A stretch of DNA of 64,000 bases from Brevundimonas vesicularis (GTDB lineage: Bacteria > Pseudomonadota > Alphaproteobacteria > Caulobacterales > Caulobacteraceae), in contig NZ_CP114278.1 of the NCBI RefSeq assembly GCF_027105095.1, forward strand, positions 372,001 to 436,000, given 5' to 3'. The notes under the pieces were generated by a model. The model searched no databases and had not been told where the DNA came from. It saw only the letters and a list, made by a program, of their open reading frames with translations. A program made the translations under genes and the position numbers. This document shows positions 10,047 through 19,834 of this stretch, piece after piece (positions within the stretch are counted from its first letter, which is position 1; each line of letters opens with the position of its first letter).

Positions 10047-10526
10047 ATGAAAAGGGATTCTCGTCTTTCCAACATCCTCCACGCTCTGCTGCACATGGCC
10101 GAGCATGAGACACGCACCGGCTCGCCCATGACTTCGGACCAGCTGGCGGTCTGCCTTTCGACGAATCCCGTGGTGGTGCGCCGAACCATGGCCGGCCTGC
10201 GCGAGCAGGGATTGGTGGCGTCGGAAAAGGGGCATGGCGGCGGCTGGCGTCTGTCGCGACCGCTGGATCAGGTCACCCTGGGCCAGGTGAACGCGGCCCT
10301 CGGCGGCGCGGATCTGTTTCCGGCCGCTCCGCCTATCGAGGCCGACGGCTGCCTGGTCGAGGCGGCGGTCAACGACGCCCTGGCCGAGACCTACGCCGCC
10401 GCCCGCGCCCTGCTGATCGCGCGCCTGAACGACGTAACCCTGGCCGATCTGGCGGCGGATTTCTCGCGCCGCATGGCCGAACATTTCAAGAGAGATTTGC
10501 TCCATGCCCACGCTCGAAAGTCCTGA
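10047..10526 (+). CDS. Rrf2 family transcriptional regulator lacking the Fe-S cysteines
   Basis: 159 aa. N-terminal winged helix of Rrf2 type (DSRLSNILHALLHMAEH, then a recognition helix in NPVVVRRTMAGLREQGLV and the wing GHGGGWRLSRP). The CxxxxxCxxxxxC cluster of IscR/NsrR is absent. Only two Cys exist, at residue 35 and in DGCLVEAAV near residue 106, as in CymR/YwnA-like members that sense thiols or small ligands. The gene overlaps the following flavoprotein, which is its probable target. A dyad operator covers its own start. Confidence 0.88.
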   Translation: MKRDSRLSNILHALLHMAEHETRTGSPMTSDQLAVCLSTNPVVVRRTMAGLREQGLVASEKGHGGGWRLSRPLDQVTLGQVNAALGGADLFPAAPPIEADGCLVEAAVNDALAETYAAARALLIARLNDVTLADLAADFSRRMAEHFKRDLLHAHARKS

Positions 10527-11445
10527 CGTCATGCCGCACGACGCCCTGATCATCGGCGGCTCCTATGCCGGCCTATCCGCAGCCATGCAGCTGGTTCGCG
10601 CGCGTCGCCGCGTTCTGGTCATCGACGACGGCCGGCCGCGCAATCGATTCGCCGCTCGCGCCCATGGCGTCCTGACGAATGACGGAAAGCCCGGCGCTGA
10701 GATCACGGCGTCGGCTCGAGCCCAGGTCGCGGCCTATCCGACCGCCGCCTTCCGCATGGCGGAGGCGGTCGAGGTCGAACGGATCGATGGCGGTTTCTCG
10801 GTCGCCTTCGCTGACGGCACGCGCACGCGCGGTCGCCGGCTGCTGCTGTCGCACGGGGTCGAGGACGTGCTGGCCGACATCCCGGGGGTGAAGGAACGCT
10901 GGGGCCGCACCGCCCTGCACTGTCCCTGGTGCCACGGCTATGAGATCGGCGGCGGCCCCATCGGCGTGCTGGGGCGCGGCGATCACGCGGTTCCGTATGC
11001 GGCGACGGTCGCCGAATGGGGCCAGGTCACCCTGTTCATGGATCTGGACGTCGGCCTGTCGCCCGAGGACGCCCATCTGCTGGATCGACGCGGGGTCACC
11101 ATCGAAGCCACGCCCATCGCGCGGCTGGAGGGCGAGGCGCCGGACCTGAGCGGCGCGCGGCTGACCGACGGACGGTTCGTCGAGCTGAAGGCCATCTTCG
11201 TCGGCGCCAATGTGCGTGTCGCCAGCCCGTTCGCCGAGCGGCTGGGCTGCGAGATGACCGACACCCCGATGGGGCGAGTGATCAAGGTGGACGCCATGCA
11301 GCAGACGACCCAGCCGGGCGTCTTCGCCGCCGGCGATCTGGCGCGCGCCGCCTCCAACATCACCCTGGCGACCTCGGACGGCATGATCGCCGCCCACGCC
11401 CTGTTCAGGTCCCTGGTCGAGGAAGAGACGGCGGTCGCCGCCTAG
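10504..11445 (+). CDS. Thioredoxin reductase-like FAD/NAD(P) oxidoreductase
   Basis: 313 aa (a second ATG at 10531 gives 304 aa and begins right at the FAD strand). The FAD loop GGSYAG is near residue 18, the redox pair CPWC in HCPWCHGYE near 140, a nucleotide loop GVLGRGDHA, and the second FAD motif GVFAAGDLAR near the end. It resembles the thioredoxin-reductase group that acts on small disulfides or other carriers. It is translationally coupled to the Rrf2 regulator (23-base overlap), suggesting induction by thiol or electrophile stress. Ends in a 4-base tail-to-tail overlap with osmC. A paralogue is at 61689. Confidence 0.87.
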   Translation: MPTLESPDVMPHDALIIGGSYAGLSAAMQLVRARRRVLVIDDGRPRNRFAARAHGVLTNDGKPGAEITASARAQVAAYPTAAFRMAEAVEVERIDGGFSVAFADGTRTRGRRLLLSHGVEDVLADIPGVKERWGRTALHCPWCHGYEIGGGPIGVLGRGDHAVPYAATVAEWGQVTLFMDLDVGLSPEDAHLLDRRGVTIEATPIARLEGEAPDLSGARLTDGRFVELKAIFVGANVRVASPFAERLGCEMTDTPMGRVIKVDAMQQTTQPGVFAAGDLARAASNITLATSDGMIAAHALFRSLVEEETAVAA

Positions 11446-11906
11446 CCGATCGTCGCCTCGACCGTGATGGTCGCGCGGACCGAATGGGCCATTTCGCAAT
11501 GGTCGTGGGCCTGGTGGTGCAGGGCGTCGATCTCGGCCTGATCGGGTTCGCGGCCGGTGAAGCTGGTAAAGGGGCGCAGCGTCACCTCGGCGAGGTAGCG
11601 CTTGCCGTCATCGTCCTTGCCCATCTTGCCCGACGCTTCGTCGACATAGGTGTCGACCACCAGGCCGGCGTTGGCGGCGAAGGCGAGGAACCACAGCATG
11701 TGACAGCTGGACAGAGAGGCGATCATCGCCTCTTCCGGATCGACGCCGGCCGGATCGGACATCGGCACGGGCACGCTGGAGGGCGCCGAAGACCCCGGCA
11801 CCACCGCCCCGCCGTCGAAGCTCCAGGAATGGGCGCGGCTGTAGCCTTTGTCCAGGAAGGGCTGGTCGCCGCGGTTCCAGACGACCCTGGCTTCATAGAC
11901 CCCCAT
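11442..11906 (-). CDS. OsmC family peroxide-reducing protein
   Basis: 154 aa. OsmC/Ohr-fold thiol peroxidase. The two redox Cys are present: one in the helix motif SLSSCHMLWF near residue 67 and one in HDHCEMAHS near the C-terminus. The N-terminal part (SWSFDGG, VDPEEAMIASLSSCHM) is typical of OsmC proteins outside the strict Ohr clade. Overlaps the trpS stop by one base (TAATG), so it is read as the last gene of a minus-strand unit with trpS. Confidence 0.88.
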   Translation of the reverse strand: MGVYEARVVWNRGDQPFLDKGYSRAHSWSFDGGAVVPGSSAPSSVPVPMSDPAGVDPEEAMIASLSSCHMLWFLAFAANAGLVVDTYVDEASGKMGKDDDGKRYLAEVTLRPFTSFTGREPDQAEIDALHHQAHDHCEMAHSVRATITVEATIG

Positions 11907-12949
11907 TACGCCCTCCAGAAGCCGACGATCTTCTTGACCTCGTCCACCACAGGATCAGCGACCTCGGCGGCGCGCCCGGCCCCAGCCTTCAGCACGCGAT
12001 CGATCTCGGCCGGATCGTCCATCAGGCGGCGCATCTCGGCCGTCACGGGCGCCAGCGACGACACCGCCAGATCCGCCAACGCCGGCTTGAAGGCGCCGAA
12101 GCCCTGGCCGCCGAACTGTGCGACTACCTGTTCGCGGGTCAGGCCCGCCAACGCCGCATAGATGGCGACCAGATTCTTGGCCTCGGGCCGTTCGTTCAGG
12201 CCGTCCAGGGTTTCCGGCAACGGCTCGGGATCGGTCTTGGCCTTCTTGATCTTGGAAGCGATCGTGTCGGCGTCGTCGGTCAGGTTGATGCGGCTGTTGT
12301 CGGACGGATCCGACTTGGACATCTTGGCCGCCCCGTCGCGCAGGGACATAACGCGGGTCGCCGGCCCCTGGATAATCGGTTCAGGCACGGGGAAGAAGCC
12401 GGGAACGCCGAAGTCGTTGTTGAACTTGGCGGCGATGTCGCGGGTCAGCTCCAGATGCTGCTTCTGGTCCTCGCCGACCGGCACTTCGGTCGCCTTGTAC
12501 AGCAGGATGTCGGCCGCCTGGAGCACGGGATAGGTGTACAGGCCCACCGAGGAGCGTTCCTTGTGCTTGCCCGACTTCTCCTTGAACTGGGTCATCCGGT
12601 CGAGCCAGCCGAGACGGGCGACGCAGTTGAAGATCCAGGCCAGTTCCGCATGGGCGCGCACGGCTGACTGCGGGAAGATGATCGCCTTTTCCGGATCCAG
12701 GCCCGAGGCGAGATAGGCGGCGGCGATCTCGCGCGTCTGGGCCGTCAGTTTGGCCGGATCCTGCCACACGGTGATGGCGTGCATGTCGGCGACGAAGACA
12801 TAGACCGGCGCGCCCTGGTCCTGCAGTTCCACGAACCGCTTCAAGGCGCCGAGGTAGTTGCCCAGGTGCAGCGCGCCTGAGGCCTGGATGCCGGACAGGA
12901 TGCGGCGGGGGCCATCATATGTCGCAACGGCGGGGGTCTGGTCGGTCAT
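11906..12949 (-). CDS. trpS: Tryptophanyl-tRNA synthetase
   Basis: 347 aa, class I synthetase charging tRNA-Trp. The HIGH-equivalent is in [11 protein letters not shown] near residue 26 and KMSKSD is near residue 206. ATG at 12949 (MTDQTPAV) is preferred: the reading frame is open for 75 more bases upstream but the added residues are Pro-rich and unlike the family. Downstream it touches osmC. murJ lies 125 bases upstream in the same direction. Confidence 0.95.
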   Translation of the reverse strand: MTDQTPAVATYDGPRRILSGIQASGALHLGNYLGALKRFVELQDQGAPVYVFVADMHAITVWQDPAKLTAQTREIAAAYLASGLDPEKAIIFPQSAVRAHAELAWIFNCVARLGWLDRMTQFKEKSGKHKERSSVGLYTYPVLQAADILLYKATEVPVGEDQKQHLELTRDIAAKFNNDFGVPGFFPVPEPIIQGPATRVMSLRDGAAKMSKSDPSDNSRINLTDDADTIASKIKKAKTDPEPLPETLDGLNERPEAKNLVAIYAALAGLTREQVVAQFGGQGFGAFKPALADLAVSSLAPVTAEMRRLMDDPAEIDRVLKAGAGRAAEVADPVVDEVKKIVGFWRA

Positions 12950-13074
12950 GGGATCGGGTCTCGGAAGGTCGAAAGGCAGGCGTGGCGAGGCAGGCGGCGG
13001 CTCAGCCGCGCCATCGCAGGTCATGGATCAGGCCCGAGGTCGTCATGGCCTCGCGCTTATCGGTTCGCCGTCTG

Positions 13075-14670
13075 TCAGTCCAGACCGGAGACCGCGCCGC
13101 CACCGGGCTCGCGCTTCAGCGTGGCCTTCAGTTCCGAGATCGTGACGGCCCGGAACGCCAGCAGGCAGAAGCCGTAGAGCCCTGCTCCGGCGCCGCAGAC
13201 CACCAGGACGGCGATCTCCTTGGCCAGGAACAGTCGGCTAAGCTGCGGATAGAAGACGTCGGCCGCGAACAGCAGGGCGGCCATCATGGCGCTGGCGGCG
13301 ATGACGCGGGCGATGCGTGACGAAAAGGCCGGCGACGGCCGCCAGCTGTTTTCGCGGACCAGGACGCCGCCCAACAGAGCGACATTGACCCAGGCCGAGG
13401 TGCTGGTGGCGATGGCCAGGCCCAGCACCCCGTCCCAGCCCTGACGGCGGAACCAGAAGAACAGGGCCGAGCCCAGGAGGACGGTGATGACCACGCTGGC
13501 GACGGCGAAGATCATCGGACGGCGCGTGTCCTGGCGCGCGAAGAAGGGCGGGGTCAGAACCTTGGCCAGGACGAAGGCCGGCACGCCCCACGCGAACTGA
13601 CGCAAAACGTCGGCGGTGCGGGCGGCGTCGGCCGAGGTGAAGGCGCCCCGCGTTACGGTCGCGTCGATGATGAAGAAAGGAATGACGAACAGGGCCACGG
13701 CCGCGGGCAGTGTGAAAGCCATGGCCAAGTTGATGCCGTCGTCCAGTGTCTTCTGCCCGCCCTCGTGATCGCCGTCGACGAACGCCTTGGTCAGGCGCGG
13801 CACCAGGGCCAGGCCGATGGCGACCCCCACTAAGCCCAGCGGCAGTTGATACAGGCGGTCGGCATTATACAGCACCGAGCGCGCGCCCTCGTCCGAGCCG
13901 GTTAGGAACTGCGACACCAGAGAGTTGATCTGCAGCGCCCCGCCCGCCAGGGCGCCGGGCACGGCCAGCGCCAGGGTGTGACGCACATTCGGGGTGATGC
14001 GCGGCAGGCCGATCTTCAGCCGAACGCCCAGACGCCGCACGCCCCACCACAAGAGGCCGGCCTGGATCAGGCCCGACACCGTCACCGCCGCCGTCACCAT
14101 CAGCAGCACCGTCTCCTGCGGGATCGGCAGGATCAGCGGCGGCATCAGGGCGGCCAGGGTGCACAGGTTCAGAAACACCGGCACGGCCGCCGACAGGGCG
14201 AACCGACCGCCCGTGTTCAACACGCCCGACAGCAGCGAGGCCACGGTCATACAGGCCAGATAAGGCATGGCCAGCTGGGTCGCGATCACGGCGGCGCGCA
14301 GCACCATCGGCTGGTCGCGATAGGCCGACAGCAGCCACGGCATGATCCACGGCATCACGACCTGCAGCAGAATGCAGAAGCCGGCGACCACGGCCAGCAT
14401 GAAGCTGAGCGCCTCGGACGCCGTGACGGCGGCGGCTTGCTCACCCTCGCGCGCCCGAACCCCGCCATAGACCGGCACAAAGGCCTGGGCGAAGGCGCCT
14501 TCTGCGAACAGGCGGCGGAACATGTTGGGCAGCATCAACGCCGTAGTGAAAGCGTCCATCATCGGCCCCTGGCCGAAGCGCGCCGCCAGCGCCATGTCGC
14601 GCACGAAGCCGAGAATTCGACTGCCCAGCGTCAGGGTCGACTGCACCAGGGTGTTTCGGGCGAGGCTCAT
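13075..14670 (-). CDS. murJ: Lipid II flippase MurJ (MviN)
   Basis: 531 aa, polytopic MOP-family protein with about 14 hydrophobic segments. It moves lipid II across the inner membrane for peptidoglycan synthesis. The N-terminus has the family features: LTLGSRILGFVRDMALAARFG, then AFTTALMLPNMFRRLFAEGAFAQAFVPVY with the functional Arg and acidic residues of the central cavity. Located 36 bases after glnD on the same strand, an association common in proteobacteria. Confidence 0.95.
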   Translation of the reverse strand: MSLARNTLVQSTLTLGSRILGFVRDMALAARFGQGPMMDAFTTALMLPNMFRRLFAEGAFAQAFVPVYGGVRAREGEQAAAVTASEALSFMLAVVAGFCILLQVVMPWIMPWLLSAYRDQPMVLRAAVIATQLAMPYLACMTVASLLSGVLNTGGRFALSAAVPVFLNLCTLAALMPPLILPIPQETVLLMVTAAVTVSGLIQAGLLWWGVRRLGVRLKIGLPRITPNVRHTLALAVPGALAGGALQINSLVSQFLTGSDEGARSVLYNADRLYQLPLGLVGVAIGLALVPRLTKAFVDGDHEGGQKTLDDGINLAMAFTLPAAVALFVIPFFIIDATVTRGAFTSADAARTADVLRQFAWGVPAFVLAKVLTPPFFARQDTRRPMIFAVASVVITVLLGSALFFWFRRQGWDGVLGLAIATSTSAWVNVALLGGVLVRENSWRPSPAFSSRIARVIAASAMMAALLFAADVFYPQLSRLFLAKEIAVLVVCGAGAGLYGFCLLAFRAVTISELKATLKREPGGGAVSGLD

Positions 14671-14706
14671 GCGGACATTCGACAGGGCGCGGAGGAAGGT
14701 TGTCGC

Positions 14707-17412
14707 TTAGCGCGCTTGTTCGCCGGGCGATACGGGCTTTGCGCGCGGGCTGCGGCGGCCCAGGTCGGAGACGTCGCGCGCGCTGGCGCGAGCCGAGGCG
14801 ACCTTTCGTCCGGCGGGGGCGGGCGCGCGGCTGTCCAGCACGGCCTCAAGCGCGGTGCGCAGTTCGGTGATCCGCTGTTCCGAGGTGATCTTCCGCCCCT
14901 TGCGATCCACGACGTAGAAGCTGTCCACCGCCCGCTCGCCATAGCTGGCGACATGGGCGGAGCGGATGCTCAGGCCTTCGTCGTTGAACACGCGCGACAG
15001 GTCCGCCAGCAGCCCCGGCCGGTCGGCGCAGGACACCTCGACCACGGTGGCGACCTCGCTGGCGTGGTGATCGACCATGACCACAGGCCGAACTTCGAAG
15101 GCCGCCTTGCGCGCATTGCCGGTCGGATCGGGCGCCTGGCCGATGCGGCCCTCGCCTCGCGCAGCCTTTTCCAGCGCATCGACCAAGGCCTTCAGACGGC
15201 GCGGTTCAGCCTGGCCATAGGGCAGGCCCGCTCCGTCCTGAACACGAAACACGTCCAGGACGACGCCGTCCTCGGTCGCCACGCGGGCGTCGGTCACGTC
15301 GGCCCCAAGCGCGGCCATGGTCTGGGCCAGGTCGGCGAACAGCCCCGGTCGGTCGGCCGCTGCGATGGAGATTTCGGTGGTCTGCACCGTCAGCCCCTGC
15401 ACCGGCGCGGTGGGCGCGCTCTCGGCCGCCGCGCCCGTCTCGCGCGCCCGCTGGACCAGGGCCGGATGCGCCGCCAGCGGATCCTCGCGCGTCACGTCCT
15501 CGCCCCGGAACAGGGCGGCGACCTGGTTGTAGAGGGTGCGCATCAGCTGACCCTTCCAGCCGTTCCACACCCCCGGCCCCACGGCCCGGATATCGGCGAC
15601 GGTCAGAACCAGCAGCATCCGCAGCCGCTCGGGATCGCCGACCAGTTCGGCGAAGGCGCGGATGGTCGCCGGGTCCGACAGGTCGCGCTTCTGGGCATAG
15701 TCCGACAGCGCCAGATGGCTGCGCACCAGCCAGACCACCAGTTCGATCCGGCGCGGATCGACACCCAGCCGCTCACAGGCTCGACGCGCGGCGATGGCGC
15801 CGTCCTCCAGCTGCCCCCGCTCGCCGCCCTTGCCCACATCGTGCAGCAGCATGCCCAGCATCAGGGCTTCCATGTCCGAGATCAGATGCACGATCTCGCT
15901 GGCCATTGGGTGATCGGTCTTCAGCTTGCCGCGCGCGATGTCGTTGATGATGCCGATGGCCTGAAGCGTGTGCTCGTCGACCGTATAGGCGTGGTACATG
16001 TTGAACTGGGTCTGGCCGACGATCCGCCCCCATTCGGGCAGAAACCGACCCAACAGACCCGTCTCGTTCATGATGGTCAGGACGCGATAGGGCCGCTGCC
16101 CGTGCGCCAGAACGTCCAGGAACGCCCGCGTCGCCGCCGGATCGCGCCTCAGACGGGGCGTCACCAGCGACAGCGACCGCGTCACCGCCGAAAAGGCGTC
16201 CGGATGCAGGTCCAGATCATGCTTGTCGGCGCAGACGAACAGGGTCAGCAGCTTGACCGGATTGGCGGCGAACACCTCCGGCCCCTCGACCGACAGACGG
16301 CCCTGGTCGATCCAGAACCCCTCGACCTCCAGCTTGCGCCGTGGGGCGGGCCGGAACGGCGCCATCAGACGCGACAGGCCGTGCGCCGTCTTCTGGTGGC
16401 GCGCCTCCAGCTTGGCCGACATGGCGCGGGTCAGGGCGCCGACGTCGCGGGCCACCAGAAAGTATCGCCGCATGAACCGCTCGACCGCCGGTTCGTCGCC
16501 GCGCCCGCGCCAGCCCATGCGCCGGGCCACCTCGGGCTGCATGTCGAACGTCAGCTTCTCTTCGGCCCGGCCCGCGATCAGATGCAGATGGATGCGGACC
16601 CGCCATAGGAAGTCGAACGCCTCGTCCGACGTCCGTCGCTCGCGGGGGGTAAACAGTTCGTCCATCACCGTCGCGCCCAGCCGACTTTCGGGCGCCAGGG
16701 ACCGGGCGATCCAGTACAGGGTGTTCAGGTCGCGCAAGCCCCCCTTGCCGTCCTTGACGTTGGGCTCGACCTTGTAGCGGGTCGAGCCGGCCTTTTCGTG
16801 CCGGGCGGCCCGCTCCTCCAGCTTGGCGGCGATGAAGGGGCGCGGATCGGATTTCGACACCATGTCGCGAAACCGGCCGATCATCAGCTGGGCCAGCGCA
16901 TCGTCCCCCGCCAGCGGACGGGCCTCCAGCAGGGTCGTCCGCACCGTCATGTCGGTGCGCGACAGGTTCAGACACTCTTCGACCGAGCGCACCGCCGACC
17001 CGACCTTGGCCCCCAGGTCCCACAGCACATAGAGGACGAACTGGATCACCTGCTCGCCGCGCGGCGTCGCTTTGGACGATCTCAGGAACAGCAGGTCCAG
17101 ATCGGAATGGGGCGCCAGCACGCCCCGGCCGTAACCCCCGACCGCGACCAGGGCCAGCCGTTCGGCCTCGACCGGCGAGGTCGGCCACAGCGTCTGGGTC
17201 GCCACCCGCCACAGGCCGGCCAGCATCTCGTCGGCGGCGGCGGCGTACAGACGCGCCACGTCGCGGCCCTTCATGCCGCCATCCAGCTTGCGCTCGGCCC
17301 GCGCGCGGGCGGCGTCATAGGTCTCGCGCAAAACGACAGAGACCGCCGCGCGCGGGTCTTCCGCGCGGGCGGCCTCGGCAAGGCGGTCATCCAGACTGGG
17401 CGAGGTGTTCAT
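14707..17412 (-). CDS. glnD: Bifunctional [protein-PII] uridylyltransferase/uridylyl-removing enzyme
   Basis: 901 aa. It senses glutamine and uridylylates or deuridylylates PII proteins, setting nitrogen assimilation. The nucleotidyltransferase motif GGYGRGVLAPHSDLDLL at residues 92-108 has both metal Asp (104, 106). The HD domain is seen in AYTVDEHTLQAI and LLHDVGKG, and two ACT domains follow (ISIAADRPGLFADL, then VSCADRPGLLADLS). All domains look intact, so both activities are expected. Followed by murJ. Confidence 0.95.
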   Translation of the reverse strand: MNTSPSLDDRLAEAARAEDPRAAVSVVLRETYDAARARAERKLDGGMKGRDVARLYAAAADEMLAGLWRVATQTLWPTSPVEAERLALVAVGGYGRGVLAPHSDLDLLFLRSSKATPRGEQVIQFVLYVLWDLGAKVGSAVRSVEECLNLSRTDMTVRTTLLEARPLAGDDALAQLMIGRFRDMVSKSDPRPFIAAKLEERAARHEKAGSTRYKVEPNVKDGKGGLRDLNTLYWIARSLAPESRLGATVMDELFTPRERRTSDEAFDFLWRVRIHLHLIAGRAEEKLTFDMQPEVARRMGWRGRGDEPAVERFMRRYFLVARDVGALTRAMSAKLEARHQKTAHGLSRLMAPFRPAPRRKLEVEGFWIDQGRLSVEGPEVFAANPVKLLTLFVCADKHDLDLHPDAFSAVTRSLSLVTPRLRRDPAATRAFLDVLAHGQRPYRVLTIMNETGLLGRFLPEWGRIVGQTQFNMYHAYTVDEHTLQAIGIINDIARGKLKTDHPMASEIVHLISDMEALMLGMLLHDVGKGGERGQLEDGAIAARRACERLGVDPRRIELVVWLVRSHLALSDYAQKRDLSDPATIRAFAELVGDPERLRMLLVLTVADIRAVGPGVWNGWKGQLMRTLYNQVAALFRGEDVTREDPLAAHPALVQRARETGAAAESAPTAPVQGLTVQTTEISIAAADRPGLFADLAQTMAALGADVTDARVATEDGVVLDVFRVQDGAGLPYGQAEPRRLKALVDALEKAARGEGRIGQAPDPTGNARKAAFEVRPVVMVDHHASEVATVVEVSCADRPGLLADLSRVFNDEGLSIRSAHVASYGERAVDSFYVVDRKGRKITSEQRITELRTALEAVLDSRAPAPAGRKVASARASARDVSDLGRRSPRAKPVSPGEQAR

Positions 17413-17463
17413 GTCAGCCGTCTATAGGCCCCATCCCACCGCGCGTCAGTCAGGGATTGAGGA

Positions 17464-19296
17464 CTACTCCGGGCGAACGCGCTTCTTGCGGAACGACGGG
17501 TTCAGCACCTGCTTGCGCAGGCGGATGGACTTGGGCGTCACCTCGACCAGTTCGTCGTCGTCGATATAGGCGATGGCCTGTTCCAGCGACATCTGGCGCG
17601 GCGGGGTCAGGCGCACGGCCTCGTCCTTGCCAGCGGCGCGGACGTTGGTCAGCTGCTTGCCCTTGATCGGGTTGACGTCCAGATCGTCCCAGCGCGCGTT
17701 CTCGCCGATGATCATGCCTTGGTAGGTCTTTTCACCCGCGCCGACGAACATGACGCCGCGATCTTCCAGGTTCCACAGGGCGAAGGCGGCGGTTTCACCG
17801 TCCGAGTTCGAGATCAGGACGCCCTTCAGACGGCCGGCGATGGCGCCCTTGTGCGGCTCATAGTGGCTGAACACGCGGTTCAGCACGCCCGAACCGCGCG
17901 TGTCGGTCAGGAATTCGCCCTGATAGCCGATCAGGGCGCGCGACGGCGCCTTCAGGCTGATGCGGGTCTTGCCGGCGCCCGACGGGCCCATGTCGGCCAG
18001 CTCGGCCTTGCGGGCCGACAGCTTTTCGATGACCACGCCGGTGAACTCGTCGTCCACGTCGATCATGACGTCTTCGATCGGCTCCAGCTTCTCGCCGTTC
18101 TCGCCTTCCTTGAACACGACGCGCGGACGCGAGATCGAAACCTCGAAGCCTTCGCGACGCATGTTCTCGATCAGAACGCCCAGCTGCAGTTCGCCGCGGC
18201 CGGCGACCTCATAGGCGTCGCCGCCCTCGGTGGTGGTCACGCGGATGGCGACGTTGGCCTCGGCTTCCTTCAGCAGGCGGTCGCGGATGACGCGCGACTG
18301 GACCTTGTCGCCTTCACGACCGGCCAGGGGGCTGTCGTTGACCGAGACGGTCATGGAGATGGTCGGCGGATCGATCGGCTGGGCGTCCAGCGGCTCGGTC
18401 ACTTCCATGGCGCACAGGGTGTCGGCCACGGTCGCCTTGGACATGCCGGCGATGGCGACGATGTCGCCCGCTTCCGAACCCTCGTCCAGCGGCTGGCGCT
18501 TCAGGCCGCGGAAGGCCAGCACCTTGGTGATGCGGCCGCGTTCGATTTCCTTGCCTTCACGGTCCAGGGCGTGGATCGCCATGCCGGGAACGGCCTTGCC
18601 GCTCTCGATCCGGCCGGTCAGCAGGCGGCCCAGGAACGGATCGCTTTCGATCAGCACGTCCAGCATGCGGAACGGCTTGTCCTTGTTGGCCTGAACGGCG
18701 GGCGGCGGGACGTGGTCGACGATCAGGTCGAACAGCGGGGCCAGATTGTCGTTGGGCTGGTTCAGGTCCAGCGTCGCCCAGCCGTTGCGGCCAGAGGCGT
18801 AGATGTGCGGGAAGTCCAGCTGCTCGTCCGTCGCGCCGATAGCGGCGAACAGGTCGAAGGTCTCGTTGTGCACGCGGTCCGGATCGGCGTGGGCGCGGTC
18901 GACCTTGTTGATGCACAGGATCGGGCGCAGGCCCATCTTCAGCGCCTTGGTCAGCACGAACTTGGTCTGGGGCATGACGCCCTCTTCGGCGTCGACCAGG
19001 ATGACGCAACCGTCCACCATGCCCAGGATGCGCTCGACCTCGCCGCCGAAGTCGGCGTGGCCCGGGGTGTCGATGATGTTGATGCGGGTTTCGCCCGCCT
19101 TGCCGTTCCAGAGCACCGAGGTGCACTTGGCCAGGATGGTGATGCCGCGCTCTTTTTCCTGGTCGTTGGAGTCCATGGCGCGCTCGGTCGTCGCCTCATT
19201 GGCTCGGAACACGCCGGATTGGGCGAGCAGTTGGTCAACCAGGGTCGTTTTGCCGTGGTCAACGTGGGCGATGATGGCGACGTTGCGCAGGTTCAT
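17464..19296 (-). CDS. typA: Ribosome-associated GTPase TypA/BipA
   Basis: 610 aa, translational GTPase of the EF-G group that helps 50S assembly and stress adaptation. G1 is AHVDHGKTT (10-18), switch [16 protein letters not shown], and G4 [10 protein letters not shown]-terminal domains end with the Lys/Arg-rich [16 protein letters not shown] typical of BipA. ATG at 19296 ([15 protein letters not shown]) is used; an in-frame ATG 30 bases upstream adds ten unconserved residues. Confidence 0.96.
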   Translation of the reverse strand: MNLRNVAIIAHVDHGKTTLVDQLLAQSGVFRANEATTERAMDSNDQEKERGITILAKCTSVLWNGKAGETRINIIDTPGHADFGGEVERILGMVDGCVILVDAEEGVMPQTKFVLTKALKMGLRPILCINKVDRAHADPDRVHNETFDLFAAIGATDEQLDFPHIYASGRNGWATLDLNQPNDNLAPLFDLIVDHVPPPAVQANKDKPFRMLDVLIESDPFLGRLLTGRIESGKAVPGMAIHALDREGKEIERGRITKVLAFRGLKRQPLDEGSEAGDIVAIAGMSKATVADTLCAMEVTEPLDAQPIDPPTISMTVSVNDSPLAGREGDKVQSRVIRDRLLKEAEANVAIRVTTTEGGDAYEVAGRGELQLGVLIENMRREGFEVSISRPRVVFKEGENGEKLEPIEDVMIDVDDEFTGVVIEKLSARKAELADMGPSGAGKTRISLKAPSRALIGYQGEFLTDTRGSGVLNRVFSHYEPHKGAIAGRLKGVLISNSDGETAAFALWNLEDRGVMFVGAGEKTYQGMIIGENARWDDLDVNPIKGKQLTNVRAAGKDEAVRLTPPRQMSLEQAIAYIDDDELVEVTPKSIRLRKQVLNPSFRKKRVRPE

Positions 19297-19522
19297 TTGA
19301 GTATCGCGAAAAGGCGCGGCCGGCATACGGGCGGCCGCTGGTCATGAAAAGGCATGCGGGAGGCGCGCGCCTCTTACAGGCATGTGGACAGAAAGACCAG
19401 AGCGGGCGTCGTCGCGCCGATCGCCGCCTTACCGATATTTCATCCCCGACGCCGCATCCGACGCCGCCGACGGACGCCTCCTTCCCACGACGGGCCTGAC
19501 GCAGGCCCATTCCGACGGGGAA

Positions 19523-19834
19523 ATGACGATGGGTTTGATGGTCGCAGCCGCGCTTGCCGCCGCCTTGGGCGCGGGCCAGGCGCCGGACATGCATGTGGAT
19601 GCCGAGGGGCTGAACATGGCACGACCGGGCGAGGCGATGATCCTGGCCGGCCGCATCCGCGCCGCCAGCCGCGACTGGTGCGCCGTCCATCGCGCGGTCC
19701 TGACGCCCGACAGCCTTGGCGACGCCAGCGTCTGCGAGCGTGAAATGAGACGCCGGGCCTATGTCGCCATGCCCCGCCCCCAGCGCATCCATTTCGTGCG
19801 CGCGGGCGGCCAGACCGCGCTCAATCGGCGCTAG
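19523..19834 (+). CDS. UrcA-like small secreted protein
   Basis: 103 aa from ATG 19523. An upstream in-frame ATG (19382) would add a basic stretch that hides the signal sequence. A short signal peptide (GLMVAAALAAALGAG) is followed by a region like the UrcA family: VDAEGLNMARPGEAMILAGRIRAASRDWC, with a second Cys in ASVCEREM, matching the UrcA pattern of an (R)I(R)xAAxxxC helix and a later CxxEA helix. UrcA proteins are short periplasmic proteins of unknown role, common in Caulobacterales and Sphingomonads. Convergent overlap of four bases with the acetyltransferase. Confidence 0.6.
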   Translation: MTMGLMVAAALAAALGAGQAPDMHVDAEGLNMARPGEAMILAGRIRAASRDWCAVHRAVLTPDSLGDASVCEREMRRRAYVAMPRPQRIHFVRAGGQTALNRR

